A stretch of 64,000 bases of DNA. It comes from Ophioderma brevispina. Taxonomy: Eukaryota > Echinodermata > Ophiuroidea > Amphilepidida > Ophiodermatidae. Shown here in pieces: positions 35,813-47,635 of this stretch; positions within the stretch are counted from its first letter, which is position 1; each line of letters starts with the position of its first letter. A program made the position numbers and the translations under genes. Under the pieces are notes generated by a model, which had not been told where the DNA came from, did not search any database, and saw nothing but the letters and a program-made list of their open reading frames with translations. The stretch covers positions 1 through 64,000 of the forward strand of contig JAMKCH010012615.1 of NCBI GenBank assembly GCA_023653785.1. Reading direction: 5' to 3'.

Positions 35813-36699
35813 ACCACATGTGACACATATATATACTACATCTGAATTGCTGCACACAATACCCAGTAATGGATGTGTGGAGCTTGATCTAATCTAATCA
35901 AATTTCTTGCTAGCATGATGAACCATCCCCACTGAATAAGAATGTCTAATCTATATAAAATCACTACGTATGACAAATATGGATGCCTCAACCAAATTTG
36001 GTCAAATTCAGCTCTGTTACCAGTGGATTAATTTAAAATTCAATCTTTGACCAATGTAAGGGACTATATAGCCCATACAGTGTTCAAAAATCGTAAAAAT
36101 TGCAAAAATTATGCATTTGCATGAACACAGGCGGTTGCCATATCTAAAGAAAAACACGACTTAGGGTGTTATAACATAATACAGTATATACCTGGGTTGA
36201 AAGGGTAAATATCTTTGAATGAATCTCACCTTAAAGTAATGAGGAGTATATGATTGTTATTGTTATTATTTTCTTCGCAGTTGGTGGCAAGCCCAGTGTG
36301 AAATTATTTTGTGATGCCTGTTTGTATTGATTATGCCATGATGTTTACACACACACAAACAAGGGGTAGTCCAATAACAAGCATAAATTGTTGATAGTTG
36401 TACCATGGACAACATGGTACACTGATGATTTGTAAAATTACTGTGGGGTTTAGCATTGTGTTAGAATAGAATGTCTTGCAGTACTTTTACTACATTTATT
36501 CAAACACTTAACACATAACCAATAACTTCCTGTGTAACCAAATTTCTATTCAATTTACTGAGTTTTTAGAAGAAATTGAAAACCATTGGTATTCGTAGAC
36601 CCCTCGCCGATCATGGACGAGATTATTGGAAAAAAAACCCAGTATATTTATAGCAATCTCAGCAACGTACGGTACCATGTTGCATATCTTGGATATAGG
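35813..36699. other. Unassigned stretch
   Basis: No gene supported, only low-complexity AT-rich DNA. Confidence 0.35.
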
Positions 36700-37175
36700 C
36701 TGCTGGATACCCTTTTGTTTTCTCCTAAAAGCATGGTAAGTTGAATAGAAATGAGGTTGAGCAATAAGTTGCAGGGCTTGACTTGGTTCTGTACAGAGAA
36801 GTTAGGTCACAGCTTGCGAAATAACATTTCTTTCGTGACTTTTGTTCATCATTGTTTCATTTTCCAATAAATGATGAAATATACAGTCTAAGTTGATTGA
36901 ATTCACAGTAGAAGCTAGGGTTTAACTCACAGTAGAAGCTTGGGGTTATCAATTTGTGATCAAGGACAGCTCAATCTAGATCGAGTGGTGATAACACATG
37001 TAATCTTTTCAACTGCATGGGCAATAACAATAGCTCTGAACGTCCAAATGAAAACAGACTCAGAAGTACTTTGTTCTTTGCATACCGGATGGATTTGCTG
37101 AATATCAATAGCGCCATTATTTGCTGGCGTTAATGTAGTATGATGGGCATCCACTGATCACTGATATTCCTAGAA
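36700..37175. repeat. Dispersed repeat pair, copy 1 (partner 43080-43505)
   Basis: Collinear similarity with 43080-43505: 'gttaggtcacagNttgc', 'aataaaNgaaatat', 'ttcaNttgcatgggNaataa', 'ccattatttgctggNgt' and 'tgatattc'. On the minus strand both give short frames with a LLPMQLK-like stretch, but the frame is not kept between copies. It could be an old transposon or a duplicated exon with flanks. Confidence 0.65.
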
Positions 37176-37501
37176 GAAATTAAATGACATTTTATTAATT
37201 TCGAAGAAAATGTGTAACTTTTGCGATTGATATACCCAAAAAATGTTAAGTATAATATTTATTAGTATTCATGGTGGAAAAAGTTTTTACTTCACTGATG
37301 TATGAAATCAAAATTAACAATATTTCCTTTGATTCCATGGCCTAATAGATTATCAAAAGCTTAAAGTGTACTAACAGGCTAATTTTTAATTTAAGTATGT
37401 TTTAAAAGATGTCTTTGCAGTCTGAAAGAAAATATCTACTGCAATAAGATTGCCTTATTAGCAGAAATGTTAATTAAATGTTGTCTATGGAGGTCACCAT
37501 G

Positions 37502-37539
37502 TTCGGCATTGGTGACGTTGTTCGGCATTGGTGACGTTG
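37502..37539 (+). repeat. Exact 19-bp tandem duplication
   Basis: TTCGGCATTGGTGACGTTG occurs twice in a row, followed by 'catgacgtc'. Each unit carries a TGACGTT word. Confidence 0.95.
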
Positions 37540-38055
37540 CATGACGTCTCTCTTCCCCCCATAAGATCACAAGTCGATAGACAAAAACAGGTGTCTGTGG
37601 AATGTCTAGGGTGCTCCTGGTCGTTAAATCGGATTATATAGATGTCCAGTAGAAAATCACTAATGGTCGCTTAAGAAACTGGACATGAACAAGATATAAT
37701 TGAACAGGTTTGGTTGTTTCATTCATTGGCTACGTCTTTCAGGACACACTATGTACTACATACCATCATGATTTCTATTTTCCACATGGGCCGATCAAAA
37801 TGGCTGCAATCATACGGAGCAATCATTTGGACAAAATTAAAATTTGGCACACTTGTTTCTTTCACCATAACCAACATTTCAGGAGAATTTCAACGAGATC
37901 TAGGCACAAAGCCGTATGATCCAACCTTAAAACAATCCACGATACGGTTTGTCTTATTTTTATTAAGAAGGGATATGTGTTGCACCTTTTATATACTAAG
38001 TAATACCACTGTATTTCTAAGCAGACAAGCAAATGTTAAAAAACCATGTTCATTC

Positions 38056-38061
38056 TTTATT
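38056..38061 (-). terminator. AATAAA polyadenylation signal overlapping the stop codon
   Basis: On the minus strand the last codons read ATC AAA TAA, and the AATAAA hexamer starts within the Lys codon. T/GT-rich DNA (ggttttttaacatttgcttg) follows about 12 bases later. Such a short 3' UTR is unusual but plausible, and the signal supports the gene ending here. Confidence 0.6.
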
Positions 38062-38723
38062 TGATGGTATCTCCCTCTTTTTTCTGTTGCCATTTGTTAA
38101 AACTGTCGCGATGGTTCTGAAGCCATTTGTTGACCCTATCACTGTTTCCTTGCTGCCATTTCTTTGCCCCATTACTCCATTTGTGTTGCCATTTATTAAT
38201 CTTCTCCATATTTCCATCCTGCCACTGAATTTCATCACCGTTTTCCTGATGCAATTCGTTCATTTTACGGGCTTTTTCCTTCTGCCACAGCGTGAATTTA
38301 CAATGATGGTCGCAAACTCCCTCGGTTTCTTTCTTGCAATCCCCGGACAGAATCCTGAAAACACACTTCCCAGTTGCAGTTATCATCTTCCTCCTCATCA
38401 ATCTGGTAATGACAACACTCTGGTTTGTGGCTCATATCAGGGATCATCTTGTGAACTTGTTGGTATCTTTGTTTCCATCTGTACTTATTGATCAGCATCC
38501 TCTTGCACTTGATGTCACAGTCCGAATCTTGCTCACACTCATCTGGGCAGGTGTTGTGCATGCATCCGTCAGTGCAGTTGTCCTCACATTGTTGAACAGG
38601 ACATGGTATTTCTTCTATCTCTTGTGCTTCGGTGTTATCGGCGATATGTTCATGTCCTTCTGCTAGTGAGTTGGCAAGTAATAGCAAGCTCAAGAGGGGA
38701 ACATGTTGTAAGAATTTAACCAT
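38057..38723 (-). CDS. Secreted Cys-rich protein with 11-residue Trp repeats (one frameshift)
   Basis: Not a family I recognise. The ATG (38721-38723) follows directly after a strong splice acceptor (pyrimidine tract then CAG), so an upstream intron lies in the 5' UTR. MVKFLQHVPLLSLLLLANSL is a signal peptide. A Cys-dense region follows with eight Cys spaced 4-3-3-4-3-5-3 residues apart, then more Cys in ECC, NCNWEVC and GVCDHHC. The tail holds five 11-residue repeats with Trp at position 5: DEIQWQDGNME, KINKWQHKWSN, GAKKWQQGNSD, RVNKWLQNHRD and SFNKWQQKKEG. One extra base near 38340-38350 (a run of four G on the coding strand) splits the frame. Without it about 221 residues would be encoded. 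An overlapping 152-codon plus-strand frame is a shadow. It is likely exported, with unknown function. Confidence 0.72.
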
Positions 38724-38745
38724 CTGTTGGAAAGAAAATAAGCAG
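38724..38745 (-). other. Splice acceptor before the start codon
   Basis: On the minus strand TTATTTTCTTTCCAACAG abuts the ATG. The tract and the CAG fit a metazoan 3' splice site. The upstream non-coding exon was not located. Confidence 0.65.
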
Positions 38746-40583
38746 AACACGTTCCTTAGTTGACATTGTTGGACATTCACCAATTTGATATTTTTAACAG
38801 TTTTTAATGGGGACTCTGTTTGTGTAAAAGTTAGCACTTTACATTTGACAGGAGATTTTGTGGAGGATACCAATTTCTCTAAAATCTTGATCAGTTGTTC
38901 AAAGGTTTATTGAACAAACAAATACAAAAGAAAACTGCAAACTTTGTTTTGAACTTGTGTGCTATCGTAATCGTCCCTATAGTAAACCATGCTTTGATTT
39001 TCTGTCATGCAATATTGGCACTAGCACTTATCCCTATCTTTGACTGGGATGTCTGTAAGGTTTATGGTAAAGTTAGTCTGATTCAGTTGTCAATATTTCC
39101 AATGTATTTGGCACATGATGTGACAAAGTATTGTCTACTTTTACAGGTTAGTTGTAAAGTTAGTTAGATCAATTCTTTTGCTGAAATTTATCATGATTGT
39201 TACACAATCTGATAGATTATTATGTTTTCAGAATCTACCGTCCTATTCATTTGTACACAACCAGTAAATCCAAGAATTTCACATACTGGATCCAATTTAA
39301 GTCTCCCTATGACCCGACTTTAATAAAGTCGGATCCAATCCGGGTCCTTTTTTACTGCATCAATCCCCATTTCCCGATAAACTGCTGTATCACGTACGTT
39401 TTTTATTACCGATCGTATGTGTTCCACAAGTACGTATCGAGACTATTGTTGTCGACCAGGATCTCTGCCAGGGATCACTGGAACGACCCTCGACCATAAG
39501 CGATGGTCAAAATCCTCACAAACGGCCAAAGACGCCATTTGGTTGAATCGCATGGGGGGAACGATTGAAACTGATTAACGTCGTTGTAAATGATCCAAAA
39601 CATGAAAATGGCGTCGTTAGAACGGGTTTTCCAAGACTACAGACCGGACATGATATAAATGACGTGGTTCTGAAACCTGGAGATTATTATAAAGTTTCAA
39701 GCGAGGCAGATCAATTTTTGATGGGTATCACAGCACTCTGGCCAGTCTCGGCAGCGCACTGTGACGATTACAACTAACTAAATGATAGCACTACACTAGC
39801 TGGTGGGCTGAACTATGAATTTGGTCCAATAAGTTGTGTATTTTGAAATCACAGTTAACGACATTTTTCATGTGTTAGTACCATGCACATACACCATGAT
39901 CACATCGCTCGCGTCCATGATGGCCATGACGTACCATGATGCATGGAGCAGCATGGGGAGTCTCTGCAGTTATTTGGTACGGTATGTGTTTTAAGCGGCA
40001 ACTGGACATTTTCACAAAAATATAAATTTCATTTTCCTTCAATTTGCCTCTCAAATGCTAGTCTAGGCATTGGAAGAACAGAGATATATTTACGCTAAAA
40101 ATCACTTTACCCCAAAAATAGGGACATTGATATGAGGATAAAGATATCCAGTAATTTTGTAGGCTAACTTTTAAAACTTAAAAAAAAAAAAAAAAAAATG
40201 TGTATTTATTACATTATATTTTTTGACTCGTACGCACTAATTAAAACCACAACAGGTTCTATACCGGTCAAACAGGGTGCAAGCCGTGGGAAACATGCAT
40301 ACAACTGCGTGTGTTCTTGTGTTACATGCCTTTCGTCGTCTGCTGAATTTCGCGATCGCCGGCGACGCTACATTTATAAAATCGTTCCGTATACCCATAA
40401 GGAAGCTGATTTGGTCTTAACATTTCGGGTGCGGGCTTTGTATATCAAAGCTTTAGCAAACCATGCAAATATCGATTTTGAAAAAATCTTGAGGCGCACT
40501 ATTTTTTCAATTTGCCAGTGTCTCTTTAAGGCTCGCTGTCTCTTGAATTGATAACGATTCTGAAAACCTAATAATCATAAAAG
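38746..40583. other. Unassigned stretch upstream of the Cys-rich gene
   Basis: Should contain the gene's first exon and promoter, but neither is identifiable by eye. Open frames at 39197-39499, 39565-39777 and 40198-40551 have no family features. An A run of about 19 lies at 40179-40198. Confidence 0.35.
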
Positions 40584-40714
40584 GGATCCATTCTTCGTCC
40601 AATGCAATTTATTGGTCCCGTCATGAGTTGAAAATATCGGGCTCGGCTTCGCTTCGCCCATATTTTTCACTCATGACTCGACCATAATTTGGTGCATTGG
40701 ACTCCATTGGATCC
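40584..40714. repeat. 131-bp near-perfect hairpin
   Basis: It starts GGATCCATTC and ends ATTGGATCC. The arms pair through 'gtccaatgcaNNttattggt' and 'cgtcatgagttgaaaatat', closing on a CGGGCTCGGC-TTCG-CTTCGCCC apex. Outside the arms no longer ends are seen. It could be a small foldback element or encode a structured RNA. I recall similar hairpins with a GGGCTCGGCTTCGC apex from other marine invertebrate DNA. Confidence 0.85.
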
Positions 40715-41930
40715 AATTTTATAAAATATGACCTACATGTCACTTTGTGTATGATGTTTTTTGTCAAAAACTAGACCAGGCTGACTAATTTGAAAGGCAA
40801 CCTAAACACCAAAAGTGAACACAAACAAAGTTCAATAACCCCTATCGCTGACCAAAACTCCTAAAAGCTCACTGAGCTGGAACTAGACAGGCAGGCCGCA
40901 GAGGTCTGGAAATGCCTTTATTTATTTTAACGTTCCCCGTAATGCACATTCAACGTTTATTTTGAATATTATATGTTTGCACTAGTGGACTACAAACCAC
41001 TCGTATCGGTTGACTTTCAACTTTGTTAAAAAATGTACAGGCAGTTAGTTAAGAACCATTCTTGTTGATCATCCTTTCAAATCAAGAAAATAAATTTTCA
41101 AATTTGATCCAAATCGGAGGTTATGTTGAGTAAAAATACAATGACGATTACTCTTTCAAAACTTTGAATGTTTCCTTAGCGAAGTTTATCACAGCGGAGA
41201 CCCTATCATGAAACCGTACCGATATGGCTTGTTAAAATATAAACAAATTTAAAATTGAACTTGGGGTAATACATGCAGGAACTAGCATTTTATAATGCAA
41301 GTTCCGACTAAAAACGGAACGCACATATACTATTTTACACTAAAGATGCAGAGAAAATGGGACCGCTGTTTCACAGGTCTTTCTATATGAACTATTGACG
41401 GGCGACTCTGGCTGCAAATCATCAGCTGTGGTGTGAATGGAGTTATGCACCATGCAAAAGCCCGTACAAATGGAGTTCAATTTTGTTAACAATACAGCGT
41501 GGGTTGCGATGCGTTGATTTCCAGCTATAAGTCGTAGCGAAATTGTTTATATTTCCTTTCACTATTTTTATCAGAAATTTGATTTTATCATACAACTGGC
41601 TTGGAACTTCTCTCATTTAGACACCATTTGAGTAACTATTTAAAGTTAGTAATACCGTTCAGAAACTAGCAAATTATGAACATCCCTTTGCGCGTAAAAT
41701 TCAAATTGAAGTGGACTCGTGCTCGTTTGTATTTGCAGCGATAAATGTCCTATCGTTATTTAGTAACCTTTGGTCAGTGGGCTGTGTAGCAGACGTCAAG
41801 CACCACTGATCAATCTCGTATTGGAACCTTGCACGAAGGTGGAGTTGCCTTGTGCAGTTCATTCAACGAAGAGGTTTTGGCGGTATTCCTGAGAAAATGC
41901 AGAAGTTAAAATATGTGATGATTTCTCGTA
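40715..41930. other. Unassigned stretch
   Basis: No gene, tandem repeat or clear inverted ends were seen. Confidence 0.35.
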
Positions 41931-41939
41931 CCAACACTC

Positions 41940-42065
41940 ATTGTGGCATATCGCTGGCTGGGGCCAGCGACTCCCTCTTGTGCTTGTCTCCCTTGCTCGG
42001 GAATGCTGCGCCGGCGGCCCCGGTTCAAATCCCACCACGGATGTCCCACCCTTCCTACCCCTCTT
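41940..42065 (+). repeat. Possible tRNA-derived SINE with a B box
   Basis: GGTTCAAATCC at about 42025-42036 matches a polymerase III B box and is followed by 'caccacggatg'. Upstream, 'gtggcatatcgctggctgggg' stands where box A would be but fits poorly, and the spacing is long. A C/T-rich tail (ccttcctacccctcttaccc) follows. Confidence 0.4.
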
Positions 42066-43079
42066 ACCCCTCCCCTTTCCCTTGGGAGATGAAGCCAAAC
42101 AGTGTTTTAGGGATACACTCGAACACCATAAAATAATAATTTGTATAAAAGGGCCAATAATATTACTATAGCAACTGGTTTGCCATTAGATTCCATCATG
42201 GTAGAAGATATCTGTTGCTGATAAATAGACACTTATACAATCTTATTTTTATTCTGGCGCTTCATACGTATGTCGAGGGTATGGTTTTCATTAGAGGAAT
42301 GTATTGAACCATAATTTGACAAAGCTAACAGTGGTGGCCGCTCCCTGTTAATTGAACTACAAAGATTACACTTCTACCAGATCCCAAGTTTAAAAACTGG
42401 TATGATCCCACCCCCTTAGGCTAGCGGCAGATCTCAGAGCGTTTAACTAATGTGACGCACCCCTTACATGTACATAATTTGTAAAAACAACTTGTCTAAA
42501 ATTATCAAAATCAGTTCTAAGCGTGTTCTCACTTCTAGTCTGTGCAACATTTTCGTGAAAATGAATTAAATTTCATCTCCTTTTTTTCCCTTTAATATCA
42601 GTGACAAGCGATGGTACACCACGTTCCTGACTCCAGCACATAATGTTCTATTGAGAATTAAATCCCCCTTTATACCTAGGATGAAATAGAGTAACAACGG
42701 GCCGTTTCAGATTCTCTGGGACGGCAAAATCATTTTGTTATTTTCCATACGGTCAAACTTTTTGAATTTTTTTCACCGCCCGGTTTAGATTGAACTACAG
42801 CCTCATCACGATAAAAAATAAAACTAAAACGTTTGGCTGGGAGTTTAAATACCTTTGATCGTATATTTCATCATTTATTACAAAAAGAACCCCTAAAGAT
42901 GATTAAAATCATTAAAGAAGTTTGATTGGGCCAAGCTATGACCTAACATTCTTGGTGCAGAACCACACACCATAACTTAATCATATTAATATTGGGCCTC
43001 TTTTCTATTCAATTAAAAGTTTGTTGCGGCACCGGTTCACATGCATTTTCATATAGGTGAGTGTTTTCGATTTCTGCTA
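42066..43079. other. Unassigned stretch
   Basis: AT-rich sequence with no supported gene or repeat boundary. Confidence 0.35.
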
Positions 43080-43505
43080 TGAAATCTCAAAATTGATAGA
43101 ATGGGGTTCCGGCAAGTGTACGGGTTTGGTTTCTGGACCAAGATGTTAGGTCACAGTTGCCACAATTTTTTTCTCATTGCTTTGTTCCCTTGTTTTCCCT
43201 TTCGAATAAAGGAAATATTAGTCAAAGAAATTGAACACAAAGTATGAACCTCTAACTTTATTTATCGGTGAAAGAGGACGGGTAATTGGTGTTCCACTGT
43301 CATGAAAATATGGCTTAACTAAACTCGTGGTGATGGTCTTGCACCTGCAATATTTTCAGTTGCATGGGTAATAAAATGACTCTGCAGTGGTCCAGATGAA
43401 AAAGAATCTTTGAAGTGTTTTGGTCTTAGTCAATAGCCCCCATTATTTGCTGGAGTCAAAGATCCTGGTATACATCCCATAGTCAATGATATTCAGGTCA
43501 TAAAT
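43080..43505. repeat. Dispersed repeat pair, copy 2 (partner 36700-37175)
   Basis: Shares the ordered blocks listed for copy 1 in the same orientation. The two copies differ by many indels and substitutions. The second copy ends shortly before the tandem duplication at 43661. Confidence 0.65.
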
Positions 43506-43660
43506 TGAGATGAAATTAAATTCATTTTCTCGAGAATTTGCACATACTAGAAGTGAGAACACACTTAGAACTGATTTCTGAAATTTTACGACAGATTTAT
43601 TTTCGGAATATTATGTACTTCCCAGGGGTGCGCCTACCTGGTCTTATCCGAGCATCGTTT

Positions 43661-46600
43661 ATCGCTTTGGCATCATGCCTACTTGGCATGCCACTGTTAG
43701 TTGACAACAAGGTTAACTTCTACCAGACCTAAGTTGACAAAACATGATATGTGGGTTGTGGGTAGTGGTACCCAACTCTGTCCTCATTAATTTGTGCATA
43801 TATGAGCTCATTTGCAAATTTGCTCTAATTAGTCATTCTACACTGCCCTGATCCAATGTCCCCAAAGTTGATGAAACTCGTAGGTGGGTAGTGGCATGCA
43901 AGTATACTATGCACTTGTCATCACTATTTTGTACATTTAATGGGCTCATTTGAATAGGGGATCTTACAAGTTTTTAACTTGCAGTATTTTTCATATTATC
44001 TTCTCTTGGCAGTGGAGCATACACAAAAATACACCAGATTCTTAAATTTTGAGCTATTACTCCCGAAGTTTGGATTTAAAGCAAAAAGGTTATGTTTAAT
44101 CATGGTGGCCGCATATGAACATATATGTGGTCCATAGTGTGGTCAAACCAGAGTCAGAAAATGCAAGAAGGCATCCAGTGCAAGAGCTGCCATTTGTTAG
44201 ATTCCCATCAAACATACTTGCTAAGTCTTTGGTCATTGGCACTGAATGGTTTTCCTCAGTGACGCAGTCTGTTAGACCATTTCAGAGCCCTTGACTTATG
44301 AAATACAAATTGAGTTATCCTAATCAATGGCAGGACCCAAATTCTCACATGCAGTATTGCACTTGCAACCTTCTTGCATTGATGATTAGGACCTTTTTGT
44401 TCCATACCATTTAAGAATGTTTTCTCAGGCATAACTTTTTGTTGTGCTACTTGAAAAAAGTATTAGCTTGCTTCTGATTGCCAAAATCTTCTATTTTGCT
44501 TGGTAAGTTGGGGCAGTGGTGTTACCAGACCTTTGTAATTTGGGGAGGGTAGAAAGGGTTCTGAGGGGGAACATTTGGTTCCTCGATAAAACACTACATT
44601 CCGTCAGTTCATGCTGGTTATTCCACTTTGGTGCTTTAATTGGCAATGTCTGATATATCTGTTTATTATGCAACTATTGTGTTTGTCAACTCCTCCTTCT
44701 TTTTTCAGTACTTGTTTGTACCCACCCCAAAAAAAAAATTGCCAAAGTTAAAATACAAATATATTCAAAATTTGCATAAAAAAAAGAAACAAAAACTTAA
44801 GATATTGTCCTGAACACAAACAACCAAATCTACAACCGTGCATGTACGAAGACAGCTACGCAAGGTCACCTAAAGGAATTGGTAAGTCAGAATATTTTAA
44901 AGCTTCAAGGGGTTAACAATTTAAATTTTTCACTATTCACATATATTTTTTTTTTATAACAGTGCTGATCAAGAATTAGAGAATGTTAGTTTAGTTCATC
45001 TCGTCTAATTAACCAACATCCATATCCAGGATTTGGTTCATTTGAAAGAGACCTGGCACATTTAAAAATAGATACACCCTCAAGATTTTTCAATTGATAT
45101 TTTTTGGCATGGTTGTAATCTTTCATATACATTATCCCTCACCTGAAATATAAAACCAAATCATCACCCTTATGGTCAAAAAAACAATTTTATAAGCTTT
45201 GGCATCATGGCCTACTTGGCACTGCCACTGTTAAGTGGACTAAAAAAAGGTAACTTTCTACCAGCTACTAAAGTTGACAAAACATGATATGTGGGTTGTG
45301 GGTAGTGGGTACACTATGTCATCATTATTTGTGCATAGTAATTAGCTCATTTGCCAAATTTGCTCTAATGAGTCATTACTAAACTGCTGATTCCAATGTC
45401 CAAATTTGATGATGATTGAATGAAACTCGGTGGTGGGGGTAGTTAGTGCAGCAAAGTTAAGTACTATATGGCACTTTGTAATCACTATTTGTACAATTAT
45501 GGGCTCATTTGAATAGGGGATCTTACAAGTTTAAACTTGCAGTCAGTATTTTTTTCATATTATGCTTTCTACTTGGCCAGGGAGGCATATCAACAAAAAT
45601 ACACCAGATTCTTAAATTTTGAGCTATTACTCCAGAAGTTTGGATATGAAAAAGCAAAAAATGTTATGTTAATATGGTGGCCCATATGAGAACAGTATAT
45701 GTGGTCCTTAGTGTGGTCAAACACAGAGTCATGAGAATGCAAGAAGGTCGAAGGCAATAGCTGCCATTGTTAGAAATTCCCATCAAACATTACTATTATG
45801 CAAAGTCATTGGTCATTGGCACTTGAAATGGTTTCTCAGGTGACGCCGTCATGTGAGGAAACCATTCAAGAGCCACTGACTTTTAGGAAAATAACAAATT
45901 GAGTTATTCCTAATAAATGGCAGGACAGGGACAACAAATGGATCACATGGCGGCAGCTATTGCACTTGCAATCCTTAGTGCATTGATGAGTTATGGACCT
46001 TTTGGTTCATACCATTTAAAAGGGAAAGTTTATCAGGCATCATACAGTTTTTGTTTGTGCTACTTGAAAAACGTATTAGCTTGCTTCTGATTGCCAAAAT
46101 CTTCTATTTGATGTGGTAAAGGTAGGGGCAGAAGTGGTGTTACCAGACCTTTGTAAATGTGGGGAGGGTAGATAGATTGAGGGTAGAAAGGGTTCTGAGG
46201 GGGAAAACTTTGGGTCCTCGATAGAATAGAACATACAGTCAGTCAGTCAGTTATGCTGGTTATGCCACTTTTGTGTGCCTTTAATTGGGCAATGTCTGAT
46301 ATATCTGTTTATTATGCAAACATATTGTGTTTGTCAAATCTCACTTCTTTTTCAGTACTTGTTTGTACCACATACGCCATAGGACGGATGAATTAAACAT
46401 GTGTAGGCATGACTAGTAATTGTCATGGAACACAAACAAACCCAAATCTAACCAACCGTGCATGTACGAAAGAAGCGTAACCTAAAAGGTCAACCTAAAA
46501 GTAATTGTTAAGTCAGAAATATATTTTAAAGCTTCAAGGGGTTTAACAAGTTAGAATTTTTCACTATTCACATATATGTTTTTTTATAACAGTGCTGATC

Positions 46601-46833
46601 AAGAATTAGAGAATGTTAGTTAGTTAATCTCTCTAATTAACCAAACATCCAGATCCAGGATTTGGTCATTTTAAAGAGAAAACACTTTTTATCACAAAAT
46701 TTAAAAATAGAACACCCTCAAGATTTTTCAAAATTGATATTTTGCATGGTTGTAAAGCTTTCATCTACATGAGCCCTCACCTGAAATGATTAAGACCAAT
46801 CAGCACCCTTATGGGTAAACAAACAATTTTATA
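43661..46833 (+). repeat. Tandem duplication, two units of about 1.53 and 1.64 kb
   Basis: Unit 1 runs from about 43661 to 45191 and unit 2 from about 45192 to 46833. Both begin 'gctttggcatcat' and end 'aacaattttat'. They share long collinear stretches such as 'aaatacaccagattcttaaa', 'gcttctgattgccaaaatct', 'tctgatatatctgtttatta' and 'agtgctgatcaagaattaga'. A segment around 44728-44800 is replaced in unit 2. Most differences are one- to three-base indels. No reading frame is shared, so the unit is non-coding. Confidence 0.9.
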
Positions 46834-47635
46834 ATAAAGTGACTCTGGCGACATTTATTCAGCAGATGATGGAAATAGCATTTAACACAAGAAAACTCAA
46901 GCCAGAGTTGATCCCCCATGGCGTGTCCTCTGTTTGACCGGTTTTTGATTAAAGTTACAGCAAACTTAAGTTAGGCCTACAAGTACCGAATGCCTTTAGC
47001 CTCTGATTAATGTCCATATATGTTTTTGGGTTATAATATTTAAAATAATCGCTATTCTTCCAATGGCCTAGACTATAATTTGCGAGAAATGAAGAAATTT
47101 CATATTTATGAAAATGTGCCAGTGCTGCTTTAAAAAACTGTTGTCTACCTGCTTACTCTGCCAAAATTCACAGAAATGTAAAAAAAGTCATATAAACCAG
47201 TAATGTGATGTGGCCGATGAAATGGATGAAGCTAAACAAGAATATGAAAGAAATTACATAACCCTGTTCTGTAACATCAGATTTATTCAAACTTGCTTTG
47301 CTTAAAAATCAATGTAGGGATCATTCAATTCATACTGATGTATGTATCACAAGATCAATAGTCAATGTGAACTTACTAGCTTTATATGAATGTACCTACC
47401 TTGATGTATGTTAACTCAAAGTTTAAACTTGGTTTCTGTTGAGTTCAAATTTACTCGCCGTTTCTCAGCTTGCTTGATTGGAAAGGAACCATCCGGGTCA
47501 ATATTGCTTATTGGACTAGTTCAGGTGTATAGGTGTATTATATGTGTGTGTATAAACTACCACAAGGAAGGTTTGCAAAAACGGTCCCGAGTGGTTAAAA
47601 CTAGTATTAACTATTGTCTAATAAAGCATGAAGGC
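46834..47635. other. Unassigned stretch
   Basis: No supported gene. The frame at 47408-47644 has no known motif. Confidence 0.35.

Noticed and set aside
38033..38491. A 152-codon plus-strand frame over the Cys-rich gene
   Set aside because: It is the antisense shadow of the minus-strand gene. The minus strand has the signal peptide, Cys spacing, repeat period, splice acceptor and AATAAA.
39565..39777. Frame ending in WPVSAAHCDDYN, resembling the AAHC box of trypsin-like proteases
   Set aside because: No IVGG-like start, no catalytic Asp or Ser boxes, and the frame stops six residues later. A chance match.
40198..40551. 117-codon plus-strand frame
   Set aside because: Starts at the end of an A run, no family features, no gene context.
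42000..42040. Working tRNA gene at the GGTTCAAATCC box
   Set aside because: Box A is poor, the spacing too long and no cloverleaf can be drawn, so a SINE remnant is more likely.
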